A stretch of 33,310 nucleotides of DNA from Campylobacter sp. (GCA_022775765.1 JALFKC010000038.1:1-33310), one strand, 5' to 3'; positions 1-8,615 are shown, counted from the first letter of the stretch. Program-made: numbers and translations. Notes: generated by a model from the letters alone, not told the origin.

Positions 1-1
1 T

Positions 2-253
2 ATTGGCAATGATTTTTTGGTTAAAAACCCTGGTTTTGACTTTTTTATGGATATAAGTTCCAAAAAAACCATTAGCCTTAGGGCAAATAACAAAATCGAT
101 GTCTCAAAGATGGCAAGCGATATCTTTGGTGGTGGTGGTCACGCAAACGCAAGTGGCGGGGTAATGCCAAGTTTTAAAGAGGCGTATGCGTATGAAGCGG
201 TCAAAGACCAAGTCCAAGCCTATATTAACCAAAAATTAAATGAAACCAAATAG
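2..253 (+). CDS. DHH/DHHA1-family phosphoesterase, C-terminal part (partial at left edge)
   Basis: The reading frame is open from the first complete codon at base 2 to TAG at 251-253, so the gene begins outside the window. The visible 83 residues contain the glycine-rich DHHA1 motif GGGGHANASGG, the substrate/nucleic-acid binding signature of the RecJ/NrnA/GdpP superfamily. Members are manganese-dependent phosphodiesterases that cleave short oligonucleotides, pAp or cyclic dinucleotides. The catalytic DHH half is not in the window, so nanoRNase (NrnA-like), pAp phosphatase or another activity cannot be separated. A TTG at 17 is an internal Leu codon, not a start. The next gene begins 9 bases after the stop with AGAGGAAA before its ATG, so the two are probably co-transcribed. 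Confidence 0.8.
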   Translation: MGNDFLVKNPGFDFFMDISSKKTISLRANNKIDVSKMASDIFGGGGHANASGGVMPSFKEAYAYEAVKDQVQAYINQKLNETK

Positions 254-262
254 AGGAAAACT

Positions 263-487
263 ATGCAAGACAAAGCGACAAATGAGGATTTGATGTATGA
301 GATAAGCGTGCTGCTTGAGACGGTATTGATACTATCTGGCGTGAAAAAAGATTGCCTTGAAAAAGCAGTCGATCTATACATAGACAATATTGATGAGATT
401 TTAGATGATAGCGACCTTGATGGGTATGAAAGTGTATTAGAGGTGGTGAAATTTCTCAAAGCTAATCATAGTGAGCTTTTTGCTTAA
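263..487 (+). CDS. small acidic protein of unknown function
   Basis: This is a 74-residue ORF that I do not recognise as a named family. It starts with ATG 9 bases after the DHH gene, behind a good ribosome-binding site (AGAGGAAA at 252-259). It is strongly acidic, has no signal peptide or membrane segment, and looks helical throughout. There is one Cys, around residue 31. The tight spacing suggests an operon with the upstream phosphoesterase. A real gene is likely because of its start signals and because it ends just before a long inverted repeat, but no function can be assigned. Confidence 0.7.
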   Translation: MQDKATNEDLMYEISVLLETVLILSGVKKDCLEKAVDLYIDNIDEILDDSDLDGYESVLEVVKFLKANHSELFA

Positions 488-501
488 TCTAAAATATTTT
501 T

Positions 502-537
502 TAGTTTGAATTTACTAAATTTAGCAAATTCAAACTA
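502..537 (+). terminator. long inverted repeat, probable transcription terminator
   Basis: A perfect 12-bp stem (TAGTTTGAATTT at 502-513 pairing with AAATTCAAACTA at 526-537) encloses a 12-base loop. The loop itself contains the palindrome CTAAATTTAG (515-524). It lies 15 bases after the stop of the small acidic ORF. There is no long T-run after it, so it may be a weak intrinsic terminator or an RNA 3'-end stabiliser. It separates the first operon from hrcA. Confidence 0.5.
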
Positions 538-655
538 TGTAAATTTAATCATTTTATAAATTAAACTCTCACGCAAAAATTTATACTTTAAATTCCAAAT
601 TTTTACAAAAATTCCATCGTAAATTCAAATATCATAAATTTTACACTAAAAAAAC

Positions 656-684
656 TTGACATTGTTACACTCATATTGTATAAT
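656..684 (+). promoter_or_regulatory. sigma70-type promoter of hrcA-grpE-dnaK
   Basis: TTGACA (656-661) and TATAAT (679-684) are separated by 17 bases, a full match to the housekeeping consensus. This is unusual for Campylobacter, whose promoters often lack a recognisable -35 box. Transcription would start near 691, inside the CIRCE-like operator, so HrcA binding would block the promoter. Confidence 0.85.
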
Positions 685-688
685 CATC

Positions 689-715
689 CTAGCAATTTGA
701 AATAGAGAGTGCTAA
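689..715 (+). promoter_or_regulatory. CIRCE-like HrcA operator
   Basis: The right half GAGTGCTAA (707-715) is identical to the CIRCE consensus. The left half CTAGCAATT (689-697) matches TTAGCACTC at 6 of 9 positions, and the spacer (698-706) is exactly 9 bases as in the canonical element. The site covers the expected transcription start and overlaps the Shine-Dalgarno region of hrcA, which suits autorepression by HrcA. Confidence 0.75.
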
Positions 716-717
716 GA

Positions 718-1509
718 ATGAAAATAAACAAAAAAAGAGATTTGATACTAAAATCAATCATAGAAGCTTATCTAAGCGATAGTGAGCCGATTGGCTCAAA
801 CGAGCTTATGCTTAGGATGGATGATATGATTCCTGCTTCTACCATTAGAGTTTATTTCAAAAAACTAAGTAATGAGGGAGCTATCAAACAGCTTCACATT
901 AGTAGTGGCAGAATTCCTACGATACTTGCTATGGTTGATTATTGGAAAAAGGTGCTTAATTTTGATGAGCCTTTAGTGATAAACGACGCAGAGATTTTTG
1001 AGAGAATTTGCAGTAAATTTGAGATTTATTGTATGATTTTTAACTCTGAAGATGAGTTTTTAAATGAAGTTATCAATCACAACGATAGATTTTTGATACT
1101 TGTATTTGATAATACTCACTTTATTATGAAATTTGACATTAGAGTTTATGAGTTTTTAAACAATCTCATCGGCTCAAGCATTAAAGAGTTAGAGCAAATT
1201 TCTATGCAAATCGGGCTTAGTGAACTTAGGCAAAATATCAGCAATTACAAAAAATCCAAGATAAAATTTGTAGCAAATGAAGTAGTAACATTTGAAATTT
1301 TCAAAGATGAGAGATTTAAATTGCTATTAAACCCAGACTTTTCAAACACCTTTTCAAAAGATATCTTGTTCTCACCATTTTTTGAAGATGGATTTATGGG
1401 GATAAAAAGAGATGTTTTGTTTGAAAACTCACACTCTACGATGATTTGTGCGGGAAGCGTGTATGAGAATTTTGGTAAATTTTTTGATTTGATAATGGAG
1501 GTAGCATGA
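718..1509 (+). CDS. hrcA: heat-inducible transcription repressor HrcA
   Basis: HrcA represses the class I heat-shock genes by binding CIRCE elements. The N-terminal winged-helix region is visible (IGSNELMLRM, then IPASTIRVYFKKLSNEGAI and the GRIPT segment), followed by the GAF-like dimerisation region. ATG 718 (263 residues) is preferred over GTG 709: AGAGAG at 704-709 sits 8 bases upstream, and GTG 709 lies within the CIRCE right half. At about 263 residues it is shorter than Bacillus HrcA (around 340), as usual for epsilonproteobacteria as I recall. The stop overlaps the grpE start (ATGA), so the genes are translationally coupled. The operon is probably autoregulated through the operator directly upstream. 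Confidence 0.93.
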   Translation: MKINKKRDLILKSIIEAYLSDSEPIGSNELMLRMDDMIPASTIRVYFKKLSNEGAIKQLHISSGRIPTILAMVDYWKKVLNFDEPLVINDAEIFERICSKFEIYCMIFNSEDEFLNEVINHNDRFLILVFDNTHFIMKFDIRVYEFLNNLIGSSIKELEQISMQIGLSELRQNISNYKKSKIKFVANEVVTFEIFKDERFKLLLNPDFSNTFSKDILFSPFFEDGFMGIKRDVLFENSHSTMICAGSVYENFGKFFDLIMEVA

Positions 1510-2102
1510 GCGAAAAAGATTTAAAAGAGACGCAAAATTTGCAAGAGAATTTAACAGATGAAATTTCAAGCGAAGAAAAAGACAAAAAAGAGAAGCAAAT
1601 TTGCGAAAATGATACTCAAACAAACAGAGTTAAATTTGACGAAGAGAGCTATATCAAACAGATTGACGCGTTAAATGATGAAAATGCAAAGTTAAAAGAT
1701 ACTCTTTTAAGAGAAATCGCAGATTTTGAAAATATCAAAAAACGCCTTGAAAAGGATAATCAAACCTCTTTAGCTTATGCTAATGAGAGATTTGCAAAAG
1801 ATATGCTTCAGGTTGCAGACGCACTAGACGCAGCTATTGCTCTTGAAGTAAGCGATAACGAACTGGCCCTAAAGATAAAAGATGGTATGCAAAAATGCTC
1901 AGATATGCTTCACTCTATTTTTGATAAATATGGCATAACCGTGATACCAAATGATGGTAAATTTAACCCAGAAATTCACAACGCCATAAGCGTAGTAAAA
2001 AAAGAGGGTAAGGAAAGTGGCGATATAGTTGAGGTGTATCAAAAAGGATACAAGTATAATGATAGAGTCCTTAGGGCCTCTATGGTTGTGATAGCAAAAT
2101 AA
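1506..2102 (+). CDS. grpE: co-chaperone GrpE
   Basis: GrpE is the nucleotide-exchange factor of DnaK; it opens the ATPase domain and acts as a thermosensor. The 198-residue protein has the expected parts. There is a charged, poorly conserved N-terminus (about 1-50), a long helical dimerisation segment (about 50-110, with [17 protein letters not shown]), and a C-terminal beta domain containing NPEIHNAI and [20 protein letters not shown]. It overlaps hrcA by 4 bases and precedes dnaK by 19 bases, as in the usual hrcA-grpE-dnaK order. Confidence 0.96.
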   Translation: MSEKDLKETQNLQENLTDEISSEEKDKKEKQICENDTQTNRVKFDEESYIKQIDALNDENAKLKDTLLREIADFENIKKRLEKDNQTSLAYANERFAKDMLQVADALDAAIALEVSDNELALKIKDGMQKCSDMLHSIFDKYGITVIPNDGKFNPEIHNAISVVKKEGKESGDIVEVYQKGYKYNDRVLRASMVVIAK

Positions 2103-2121
2103 TTTAATAAAAGGAAAGAAA

Positions 2122-3996
2122 ATGGCAAAAGTAATTGGAATTGACTTAGGAACTACAAATTCATGCGTTGCAGTGTATGAAAGAAATGAGTCAAAAATCA
2201 TACCAAACAAAGAGGGTAAAAACACAACTCCATCAGTTGTAGCATTTACTGATAAGGATGAAATTTTAGTCGGCGATAGTGCAAAACGCCAAGCTGTAAC
2301 AAACCCACAAAAAACTATCTATTCTATCAAAAGAATTATGGGCTTGATGATGAATGAAGAAAACGCTAAAGAGGCTCAAAAAAGGCTTCCATACAAAGTC
2401 GTAGATAGAAATGGTGCAGCCGCAGTTGAGATAGCTGGCAAGGTCTATACTCCACAAGAGATCTCAGCTAAAGTTTTGATGAAGCTAAAAGATGACGCAA
2501 GTGCGTATTTGGGCGAAGAGGTGGTGGATGCAGTTATCACTGTGCCTGCGTATTTTAATGATAGCCAAAGAAAAGCTACCAAAGAAGCTGGAACTATTGC
2601 TGGGCTAAATGTGCTAAGAATAGTCAATGAACCAACCGCAGCAGCCCTAGCATATGGACTTGACAAAAAAGAGGCTGAGAAAATCGTAGTTTATGATTTG
2701 GGCGGTGGAACTTTTGATGTGACTGTGCTAGAAACTGGCGATAATGTAGTAGAGGTTTTATCAACTGGTGGTGACGCGTTTTTAGGTGGTGATGACTTTG
2801 ATAACCGCTTGATTGACTGGCTAGTCAATGAGTTTAAAAGCGAAAGCGGAATTGATTTAAGAGGTGATGTTATGGCTATGCAACGTCTCAAGGAGGCTGC
2901 TGAAAATGCCAAAAAAGAGCTATCAAGTGCGATGGAAACAACTATAAATTTACCATTCATCACAGCTGATCAAACAGGACCAAAACACCTTATGAAATCT
3001 CTAACAAGGGCTAAATTTGAAAGTATGATAGAAGATCTTGTCGCAAAAACTATCACTACTTTAAACAAAGTGCTAAAAGACGCAAATTTAAGCACAAGCG
3101 ATATTAAAGATATTGTTATGGTTGGTGGTTCAACTAGGGTTCCTTTAGTTGAAGCTGAAGTTAAAAAAGCATTTGGCAAAGATCTAAACAAATCAGTCAA
3201 TCCTGATGAGGTTGTAGCAGTTGGTGCGTCAATTCAAGGTGCAGTGATAAAAGGCGATGTAAAGGATGTATTGCTTCTTGATGTTACACCACTTAGCTTA
3301 GGAATCGAAACTCTTGGTGGTGTGATGACAAAAGTTATCGAAAAAGGAACTACTATTCCAACAAAAAGATCTCAAGTTTTCTCAACCGCAGAAGATAATC
3401 AAAATGCAGTTACTATTAATGTATTGCAAGGTGAAAGAGAGTTTGCAAAAGATAATAAAAGTTTAGGAAACTTTAACCTTGAAGGAATTATGCCAGCTCC
3501 AAGAGGTGTGCCTCAAATTGAAGTTGAGTTCGACATAGACGCAAACGGAATACTAACAGTTTCAGCCAAAGACAAAGCCACAGGTAAAGCCACAGATATT
3601 CGTATTACCGGTTCAAGTGGACTAAGTGAGGCTGAAATTGACAAGATGGTAAAAGACGCTGAGGCTCACAAAGAAGATGACAAAAAGAAAAAAGAGCTGA
3701 TAGAAGCTAGAAATAACGCTGATACTATGGCTTATCAAACTCAAAAAACATTAGATGAGATGGGTGAGAAAATCCCTAGCGATCAAAGAGCAAAAATTGA
3801 GGCTGCACTAAATGATCTAAAGGCTGTATTAAAAGATGAAAACGCTAGCAAAGATCAAATCGATGCTAAAGTTAGTGCTCTAAGCAAAGCTGCTGAAGAG
3901 ATGTATAAATCCGCAACTCAAAACGCTTCAAGTGGCTCAAATCAAAGCTCACAAAACAAAAAAGATGATGATGTAATCGACGCGGAAGTTGAGTAA
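2122..3996 (+). CDS. dnaK: molecular chaperone DnaK (Hsp70)
   Basis: This ATP-dependent Hsp70 folds and protects cytoplasmic proteins together with GrpE and DnaJ. All key parts are present in 624 residues: phosphate-1 motif IDLGTTNS near the N-terminus, the phosphate-2 segment [16 protein letters not shown], the adenosine motif [13 protein letters not shown], the linker [19 protein letters not shown], the substrate-binding beta domain, the helical lid, and the acidic tail [10 protein letters not shown]. The start follows AAAGGAAAGAA. No dnaJ follows, in keeping with the epsilonproteobacterial arrangement. The gene ends at a GC-rich terminator. Expression should follow the HrcA-controlled promoter at 656-684. 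Confidence 0.98.
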   Translation: MAKVIGIDLGTTNSCVAVYERNESKIIPNKEGKNTTPSVVAFTDKDEILVGDSAKRQAVTNPQKTIYSIKRIMGLMMNEENAKEAQKRLPYKVVDRNGAAAVEIAGKVYTPQEISAKVLMKLKDDASAYLGEEVVDAVITVPAYFNDSQRKATKEAGTIAGLNVLRIVNEPTAAALAYGLDKKEAEKIVVYDLGGGTFDVTVLETGDNVVEVLSTGGDAFLGGDDFDNRLIDWLVNEFKSESGIDLRGDVMAMQRLKEAAENAKKELSSAMETTINLPFITADQTGPKHLMKSLTRAKFESMIEDLVAKTITTLNKVLKDANLSTSDIKDIVMVGGSTRVPLVEAEVKKAFGKDLNKSVNPDEVVAVGASIQGAVIKGDVKDVLLLDVTPLSLGIETLGGVMTKVIEKGTTIPTKRSQVFSTAEDNQNAVTINVLQGEREFAKDNKSLGNFNLEGIMPAPRGVPQIEVEFDIDANGILTVSAKDKATGKATDIRITGSSGLSEAEIDKMVKDAEAHKEDDKKKKELIEARNNADTMAYQTQKTLDEMGEKIPSDQRAKIEAALNDLKAVLKDENASKDQIDAKVSALSKAAEEMYKSATQNASSGSNQSSQNKKDDDVIDAEVE

Positions 3997-4000
3997 AATA

Positions 4001-4021
4001 AAAGGGGCACTTTGCCCCTTT
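4001..4021. terminator. bidirectional terminator between dnaK and the lipoprotein gene
   Basis: An 8-bp stem (AAAGGGGC at 4001-4008, GCCCCTTT at 4014-4021) with a 5-base loop lies between two converging genes. On the minus strand it is followed by a T-rich run (TTTTATTTTACTC), so it is a good intrinsic terminator for the lipoprotein gene. For dnaK the U-tract is weak, but the stem is strong. Confidence 0.8.
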
Positions 4022-4031
4022 GCAAGGAAAA

Positions 4032-4376
4032 TCAATCTTTTTTAACTGTGACTGGGATCTCTTTTCCATCGATTGTCACAAACGCAGTATCGCCTCTAAA
4101 AAATACCTCAGTATCACCATCGACAAGTCTTATTCCGTTGGCAGATGGCTCTCTTTTTAGAGAGTAAATTTTGCCCTTTGTGTCTGTGAGTTTGGCAGTT
4201 TCGTAAAGATCTGTTGTGTTTAAGGTGTAAATTCCACCCTCTTTATCTACAAAAACACTCACGGCAACTTGGTCTGCAACGACGATTTGATCCTTGTCTT
4301 TGCTTACTTTGTTGGTTGTAGAACATCCTACAAGTAGTGCTGCGATGCCTAAAGCTAATAATGCTTGTCTTAACAT
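4032..4376 (-). CDS. small lipoprotein, MliC/PliC-like (putative lysozyme inhibitor)
   Basis: The 114-residue protein begins with a lipoprotein signal peptide ending in the lipobox LLVGC (Cys18), so it is likely lipid-anchored and faces the periplasm. The C-terminal half reads like the MliC beta-barrel pattern (a lysozyme-inhibitor family): AKLTDTKGKIYSLKREPSA, then NGIRLVDGDTEVFFRGDTA and a final GKEIPV strand. The paired cysteines of classical MliC are missing, and the usual SASG segment reads PSANG. Lysozyme inhibition is therefore an inference from pattern resemblance. A ribosome-binding site AGAAAGGATG precedes the ATG, and TATAAT lies at 4410-4415 on the minus strand. Confidence 0.75.
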   Translation of the reverse strand: MLRQALLALGIAALLVGCSTTNKVSKDKDQIVVADQVAVSVFVDKEGGIYTLNTTDLYETAKLTDTKGKIYSLKREPSANGIRLVDGDTEVFFRGDTAFVTIDGKEIPVTVKKD

Positions 4377-4409
4377 AGCTCATCCTTTCTAAAAAAATTA
4401 TCATCTTAT

Positions 4410-4415
4410 ATTATA
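4410..4415 (-). promoter_or_regulatory. -10 box of the lipoprotein gene
   Basis: TATAAT on the minus strand lies 34 bases before the ATG. No convincing -35 box is seen, which is common for Campylobacter sigma70 promoters. Confidence 0.5.
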
Positions 4416-4499
4416 CTAGAAATTGATAAATTTGTTTAAATATTTATTTGTAGCAAAATAGTGTTAAATTTACTTGGGAATTTGAGATGAGAATTTTAT

Positions 4500-4522
4500 T
4501 ATGGCTTCTAAAAGAAGCCATA
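4500..4522 (-). terminator. hairpin after ppk2
   Basis: A 10-bp perfect stem (TATGGCTTCT at 4500-4509, AGAAGCCATA at 4513-4522) with a 3-base loop starts a few bases past the ppk2 stop codon. The following U-tract is short and interrupted, so termination may be partial. Confidence 0.65.
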
Positions 4523-4525
4523 AAT

Positions 4526-5353
4526 TTACTCTATCTTATAATCTTTTTTAAGAGTTTCAAGATCTGGGATATTTGGCAATATTTTCGCCATTTCAAGCCC
4601 TTTTTCTTCTACTGATTTTACTATATCTTCATCAGTTTTTAGATACTTTTTATCGCATTTATCTTTGTAGTCAATGCTATTTAATATACATTTGATAGTG
4701 TTTATTCTAGCTTTTTTCTTATTGTTTGCGTCGATTATAGTCCAAGGAATTTTGTCTGTATGCAAAAACATATTGTATTGAGCGACTGAGTATTCATTCC
4801 AAAGCTCTTGAGCTTTTTCATCCACTGGCGAGAGCTTATAGTTTTTTAGTGGATTTTTCCTGCGCTCTTCAAAGCGTTTTTCTTGAGTTTTTTTGTTAAT
4901 ATCAAGGAAAAATTTATAGATTTTTATCCCAGATCTAGAAATAAGCTCTTCAAAAAATGGCACCTCTTCTAAAAATTCCTTGGTTTGTTCTACTGTGCAA
5001 AAGCCCATAACAGGCTCAACCACAGCCCTGTTATACCAACTTCTATCAAAAATCACTATCTCACCAGCACTTGGTAAATATGAAGTATATCTTTGAAAAT
5101 ACCACTGGGTTACTTCCACATCGCTAGGTTTTGGAAGCGCTATGACATTGCAACCGCGTGGGTTTAGGTGCTCTCTTATGCGTTTTATGGTGCCACCTTT
5201 GCCAGCTGCGTCTCTACCCTCAAAAAGTATTAAAATCTTAAGACCTTCTTGTTTGACATAATACTGCAATTTAAGTAGCTCAATTTGCAAATTTCTAAGC
5301 TCTTCTTTGTAGCTTAACTTTTTAGCTTTTTTGTCATTTTTTTTCTCTGACAT
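4526..5353 (-). CDS. ppk2: polyphosphate kinase 2
   Basis: PPK2 uses inorganic polyphosphate to phosphorylate nucleoside diphosphates (class I; the GTP-forming direction is favoured in characterised enzymes). The 275-residue protein has the family Walker A GRDAAGKGG (residues 46-54), the lid/Walker B region FDRSWYNRAVVEPVMGF, and the basic EERRKNPLKNYKLSPVDEKA stretch. The one-domain length fits class I. Start ATG at 5353 follows AAGGATGAG. It is transcribed divergently from dsbD. As I recall, C. jejuni keeps dsbD, ppk2 and an amidohydrolase side by side, and the same trio occurs here. The charged N-terminal tail (KKNDKKAKK) is not conserved in the family. Confidence 0.95.
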   Translation of the reverse strand: MSEKKNDKKAKKLSYKEELRNLQIELLKLQYYVKQEGLKILILFEGRDAAGKGGTIKRIREHLNPRGCNVIALPKPSDVEVTQWYFQRYTSYLPSAGEIVIFDRSWYNRAVVEPVMGFCTVEQTKEFLEEVPFFEELISRSGIKIYKFFLDINKKTQEKRFEERRKNPLKNYKLSPVDEKAQELWNEYSVAQYNMFLHTDKIPWTIIDANNKKKARINTIKCILNSIDYKDKCDKKYLKTDEDIVKSVEEKGLEMAKILPNIPDLETLKKDYKIE

Positions 5354-5431
5354 ATCTCATCCTTTAAAGTGTAATAATGTTTACATTCTATAGTTATTTA
5401 TTTTAAAATTTGATTATATTTAGATATTTTA

Positions 5432-5437
5432 TATAAA
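5432..5437 (+). promoter_or_regulatory. candidate -10 box of dsbD
   Basis: TATAAA lies 32 bases before the dsbD ATG, in the AT-rich intergenic region (5354-5469) that must also hold the divergent ppk2 promoter. No -35 box is evident. Confidence 0.4.
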
Positions 5438-5469
5438 ATTGCTACAATTTTACACAAAAAAGGTGCTTA

Positions 5470-7203
5470 ATGCTCAAAAAATTACTACTATTGCTGTCAA
5501 TTTTTGTCTTTTCTTATGGTGAGTATATTGAACCGACTGAAGCTTTTAAGATAAGTTCAAATATACAAAATGACAATATAATTTTTGATTTTCAGATAAA
5601 TGAGAATGTCTATATCTACAAAAAAGATCTAAGTTTTAGTATAAATGGCTCAAAAAACTTGGTTGAATTTGTGAATTTACCAGAAGCAATTTTAAAAGAT
5701 GAGTATAAAATTTACCGAGATGAGCTTGAAATTTCTTTGCCACTTGGGCTTGTGATGGGATACTCTTCGCTTGATAAATTTGAGATCGTCACGGGATTTG
5801 GTGGGTGTGCAAATGATGGATTTTGTTATCCACCACAATTTTATAAATTTGAGTTTTCAAAGTCGCTAAATGGCTATGAAATTCAAAAAATCAAACTTAA
5901 AAATTTACCAAGACAATCTAGTTCAAATTTAGCCCAATCCAGTTCAAATTCCCAAGAAATTATTGCCAAAAATATCAGCTCAAAAAGCATTTGGATAGTG
6001 ATTTTGACATTTTTTGGATATGGAATTTTACTCTCATTCACACCTTGTGTATTGCCGATGATTCCGATACTCTCATCCATCATAGTTTCTAAGTCAAACA
6101 CGCCAAAAAATAGTGCTTTTTTGATAAGTCTCATTTATGTTTTGGGGATGGCTTTGACATATGCTTTAACTGGGGTTGGGGCTGCACTTTTGGGGGCGAG
6201 CCTTCAGGCTATACTTCAAATTCCTATCGTTATAGCACTTTTTTCTTTGATTTTTGTATTTTTGGCATTTAGTATGTTTGGATTTTATAGCATTAGTGTG
6301 CCAGCAGTTTTTCAAAATCGTCTAAAAAATAGCACAAAAAGTGGCTATATAGGCGTATTTGTGATGGGTATTTTATCGGCTTTAATAGTTGGTCCTTGCA
6401 TCGCTCCGCCACTAGCTGGGGCTCTGCTTTATATCGCTCAAAGCAATGATATAATTAGTGGTGCTTTGGCACTCTTTGCGATGGGGCTTGGAATGGGGGT
6501 GCTACTTTTGATGGTTGGAGCTGGATTTAAAAAGTTCGTCCCAAAACCAGGATTTTGGATGAATGAGATTAATAAATTCTTTGGATTTGTGCTTTTATAT
6601 ATGGCAGTTTGGATGATTTCAAGGGTTATTTCACCAAATTTAACGCTTCTTATATACGCACTGCTTTTGTTTGTTTTCGCAAGTTCATTTGGGCTTTTTG
6701 AGAGTGTAAAAGGCGAGTATGACAGGGTCAAAAAAGGCATTTTAGCGTTTATTTTTGTCTATGCGATTTTGCTTATGCTAGGTTTTGCAAGTGGATCAAA
6801 AAGCGTCTTAAAACCGCTTGTTAATTTAAATCTTGGCTTTAATACCGCTCAAACCTTAAATCCACAATTTAAATATATCTCAAATTTAAAAGAGCTCGAT
6901 AAATTTGTCAAAAGCTCTCAAAAACCTGTGATGATAGATTTTTGGGCGACTTGGTGTGTTGAGTGCAAAAAGCTTGATGGTGTAATTGAGAGTAGTGAAG
7001 TGGCAAAAGAGCTTGCTAGATTTGAGCTTGTTAAAGTTGATGTGAGTAAAAATTTACCAGATGACAAGGAGTTGATGAGTAGATTTAATATTTATGGACC
7101 ACCTGCACTAGTGTTTTTTAAAGATACAAAAGAGCTAAAGAATTTGCAAATCACAGGTGCGATTAATAGGGATGAGCTGTTACAAATTCTCTCACAAATT
7201 TAA
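5470..7203 (+). CDS. dsbD: thiol:disulfide interchange protein DsbD
   Basis: DsbD carries electrons from cytoplasmic thioredoxin across the inner membrane to reduce periplasmic thiols (DsbC/DsbG, cytochrome c maturation). All three redox modules are visible in 577 residues. After a signal peptide (about 1-17) comes the N-terminal periplasmic immunoglobulin-like domain with Cys113 and Cys119 (GGCANDGFC). The eight-helix membrane domain follows (about 170-435), with Cys193 in FTPCVLP and Cys310 in GPCIAPP. The C-terminal periplasmic thioredoxin domain has WCVEC (Cys496/Cys499). The start follows AAAAGGTG. A Ser/Asn-rich linker joins the first two domains. The downstream amidohydrolase starts 59 bases later with its own strong Shine-Dalgarno. 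Confidence 0.96.
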   Translation: MLKKLLLLLSIFVFSYGEYIEPTEAFKISSNIQNDNIIFDFQINENVYIYKKDLSFSINGSKNLVEFVNLPEAILKDEYKIYRDELEISLPLGLVMGYSSLDKFEIVTGFGGCANDGFCYPPQFYKFEFSKSLNGYEIQKIKLKNLPRQSSSNLAQSSSNSQEIIAKNISSKSIWIVILTFFGYGILLSFTPCVLPMIPILSSIIVSKSNTPKNSAFLISLIYVLGMALTYALTGVGAALLGASLQAILQIPIVIALFSLIFVFLAFSMFGFYSISVPAVFQNRLKNSTKSGYIGVFVMGILSALIVGPCIAPPLAGALLYIAQSNDIISGALALFAMGLGMGVLLLMVGAGFKKFVPKPGFWMNEINKFFGFVLLYMAVWMISRVISPNLTLLIYALLLFVFASSFGLFESVKGEYDRVKKGILAFIFVYAILLMLGFASGSKSVLKPLVNLNLGFNTAQTLNPQFKYISNLKELDKFVKSSQKPVMIDFWATWCVECKKLDGVIESSEVAKELARFELVKVDVSKNLPDDKELMSRFNIYGPPALVFFKDTKELKNLQITGAINRDELLQILSQI

Positions 7204-7262
7204 TACTTTTCTTTAAGTTTAAACTAAATTTGTGTAAATTTAGTCATAAAAAAGGAGATATT

Positions 7263-8615
7263 ATGCAAAGCTTGAATTTTGATGAGTTAAACGAAGATAG
7301 CTTAGACGAAATAGCAAAAACCGCTATCAAATTCAAAGACGAAATGATAAAAGATAGAAGGCTTTTGCACTCTCATCCTGAGAGCGGTTGGTTTACATTT
7401 TTTACTACCGCATTTATTGCTAGGCGTTTGGAGAGCTTAGGATATAGCCTAAAAATGGGCAAAGAAGCGGTAAGCCCTAAGGCTAGATATGGGTTTGGAA
7501 GCAAAGAGGAGTGCCAAAAAGCACTAAATCGTGCAAAGTCCTTGCTAGCCAAAGATGATATGAGATTTCTTACGAAGATGGAAGATGGATTAACCGGCCT
7601 TGTAGCTACCATTGACACCAGTAGAGATGGCAAGACGCTTGGATTTAGGTTTGATATTGATGGTGTAGATGTGAGCGAAAGCTCTGAAATCTCACATCGC
7701 CCATTTAAAGATGGCTTTAGCTCTGATATCAAAGGTATAACCCACGCTTGTGCTCACGACGGACACACTAGCATTGGGCTTGCTCTAGCAAAATTTATAG
7801 CTAAAAATTTAGATAAATTTAGTGGTAAATTTGTCTTTATATTCCAAACAGCAGAAGAGGGCACAAGGGGTGCAGTAGGGATGGAGGCAGCCAGTGTGCT
7901 TGAAGGCATTGACGCACTTTTTGGGGCTCATATTGGAGTTGGGGTAAAGCCCATTGGTGCTATAGTTTGTGCGGTGAATAAATTTATGGCTACGACTAAA
8001 TTTGATCTATTTTTAAAGGGCAGATCTGCTCACGCAGCAGGTGCACCACAAGATGGCAATAACGCTCTTTTGGCAGCTTCTAAGATCGCCCTTGATCTTC
8101 ACGCTATATCAAGGCATTCAGGTGGCGAAACTAGGGTGAATGTGGGAGTTTTGAATGCTGGTGAGGGACGAAATGTAATAGCACCAAATGCGTATTTGGC
8201 GTGCGAAATCAGAGGCGATACAACTAAGCTCAATGAATATATGTGGCAAAATGCGATGAATATTGTAGATGGTGTTTGCAAGATCTTTGGCGTAGAAAGC
8301 AAGGTAGTCAAAGTTGGTGGAACCGCTGGTGGTGATAGTAGCAAAGAAGTTGGCGAGATATTTTATGAAAGTGCGATTAAATCGCCATTTATCAAAAATG
8401 AGCTCATCCAAAAAAGTCGTGAGCTTAGTGGGTGTGATGATTTTTCGCATTTTATGTATAATTTACAGCAAAAAGGCAAAATAGCAGGTTATGCACTACT
8501 CGGGACGAATCTTAAAGCAGGTCATCACAACTCTTGCTTTGATTTTGATGAAAATGTGATGGTTGTTGGACTTGATCTGTTTATAAGAGTGGCTTTTAGA
8601 CTTAACAAAAAGTAA
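7263..8615 (+). CDS. M20-family amidohydrolase, AbgA-like
   Basis: This is a zinc-dependent M20 peptidase/aminoacylase of 450 residues. It closely follows AbgA (subunit A of p-aminobenzoyl-glutamate hydrolase): HSHPESGWFTFFTTAF near the start, metal-binding HACAHDGHTSIGLA (about 161-174), catalytic Glu pair in QTAEEGTRGA (about 197), SAHAAGAPQDGNNALLAA in the dimerisation domain, and AGHHNSCFDFDE near the end. It may act alone on folate breakdown products or other N-acyl amino acids; no abgB is adjacent. The start is ATG 7263, behind AAAAGGAGAT; an in-frame TTG at 7230 is too far from that site. It lies directly after dsbD and next to ppk2, a grouping I recall from C. jejuni. Confidence 0.88.
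   Translation: MQSLNFDELNEDSLDEIAKTAIKFKDEMIKDRRLLHSHPESGWFTFFTTAFIARRLESLGYSLKMGKEAVSPKARYGFGSKEECQKALNRAKSLLAKDDMRFLTKMEDGLTGLVATIDTSRDGKTLGFRFDIDGVDVSESSEISHRPFKDGFSSDIKGITHACAHDGHTSIGLALAKFIAKNLDKFSGKFVFIFQTAEEGTRGAVGMEAASVLEGIDALFGAHIGVGVKPIGAIVCAVNKFMATTKFDLFLKGRSAHAAGAPQDGNNALLAASKIALDLHAISRHSGGETRVNVGVLNAGEGRNVIAPNAYLACEIRGDTTKLNEYMWQNAMNIVDGVCKIFGVESKVVKVGGTAGGDSSKEVGEIFYESAIKSPFIKNELIQKSRELSGCDDFSHFMYNLQQKGKIAGYALLGTNLKAGHHNSCFDFDENVMVVGLDLFIRVAFRLNKK

Noticed and set aside
7230-7262. TTG 7230 as start of the amidohydrolase
   Set aside because: The strong Shine-Dalgarno AAAAGGAGAT lies after it and fits ATG 7263; the extra residues do not resemble AbgA.
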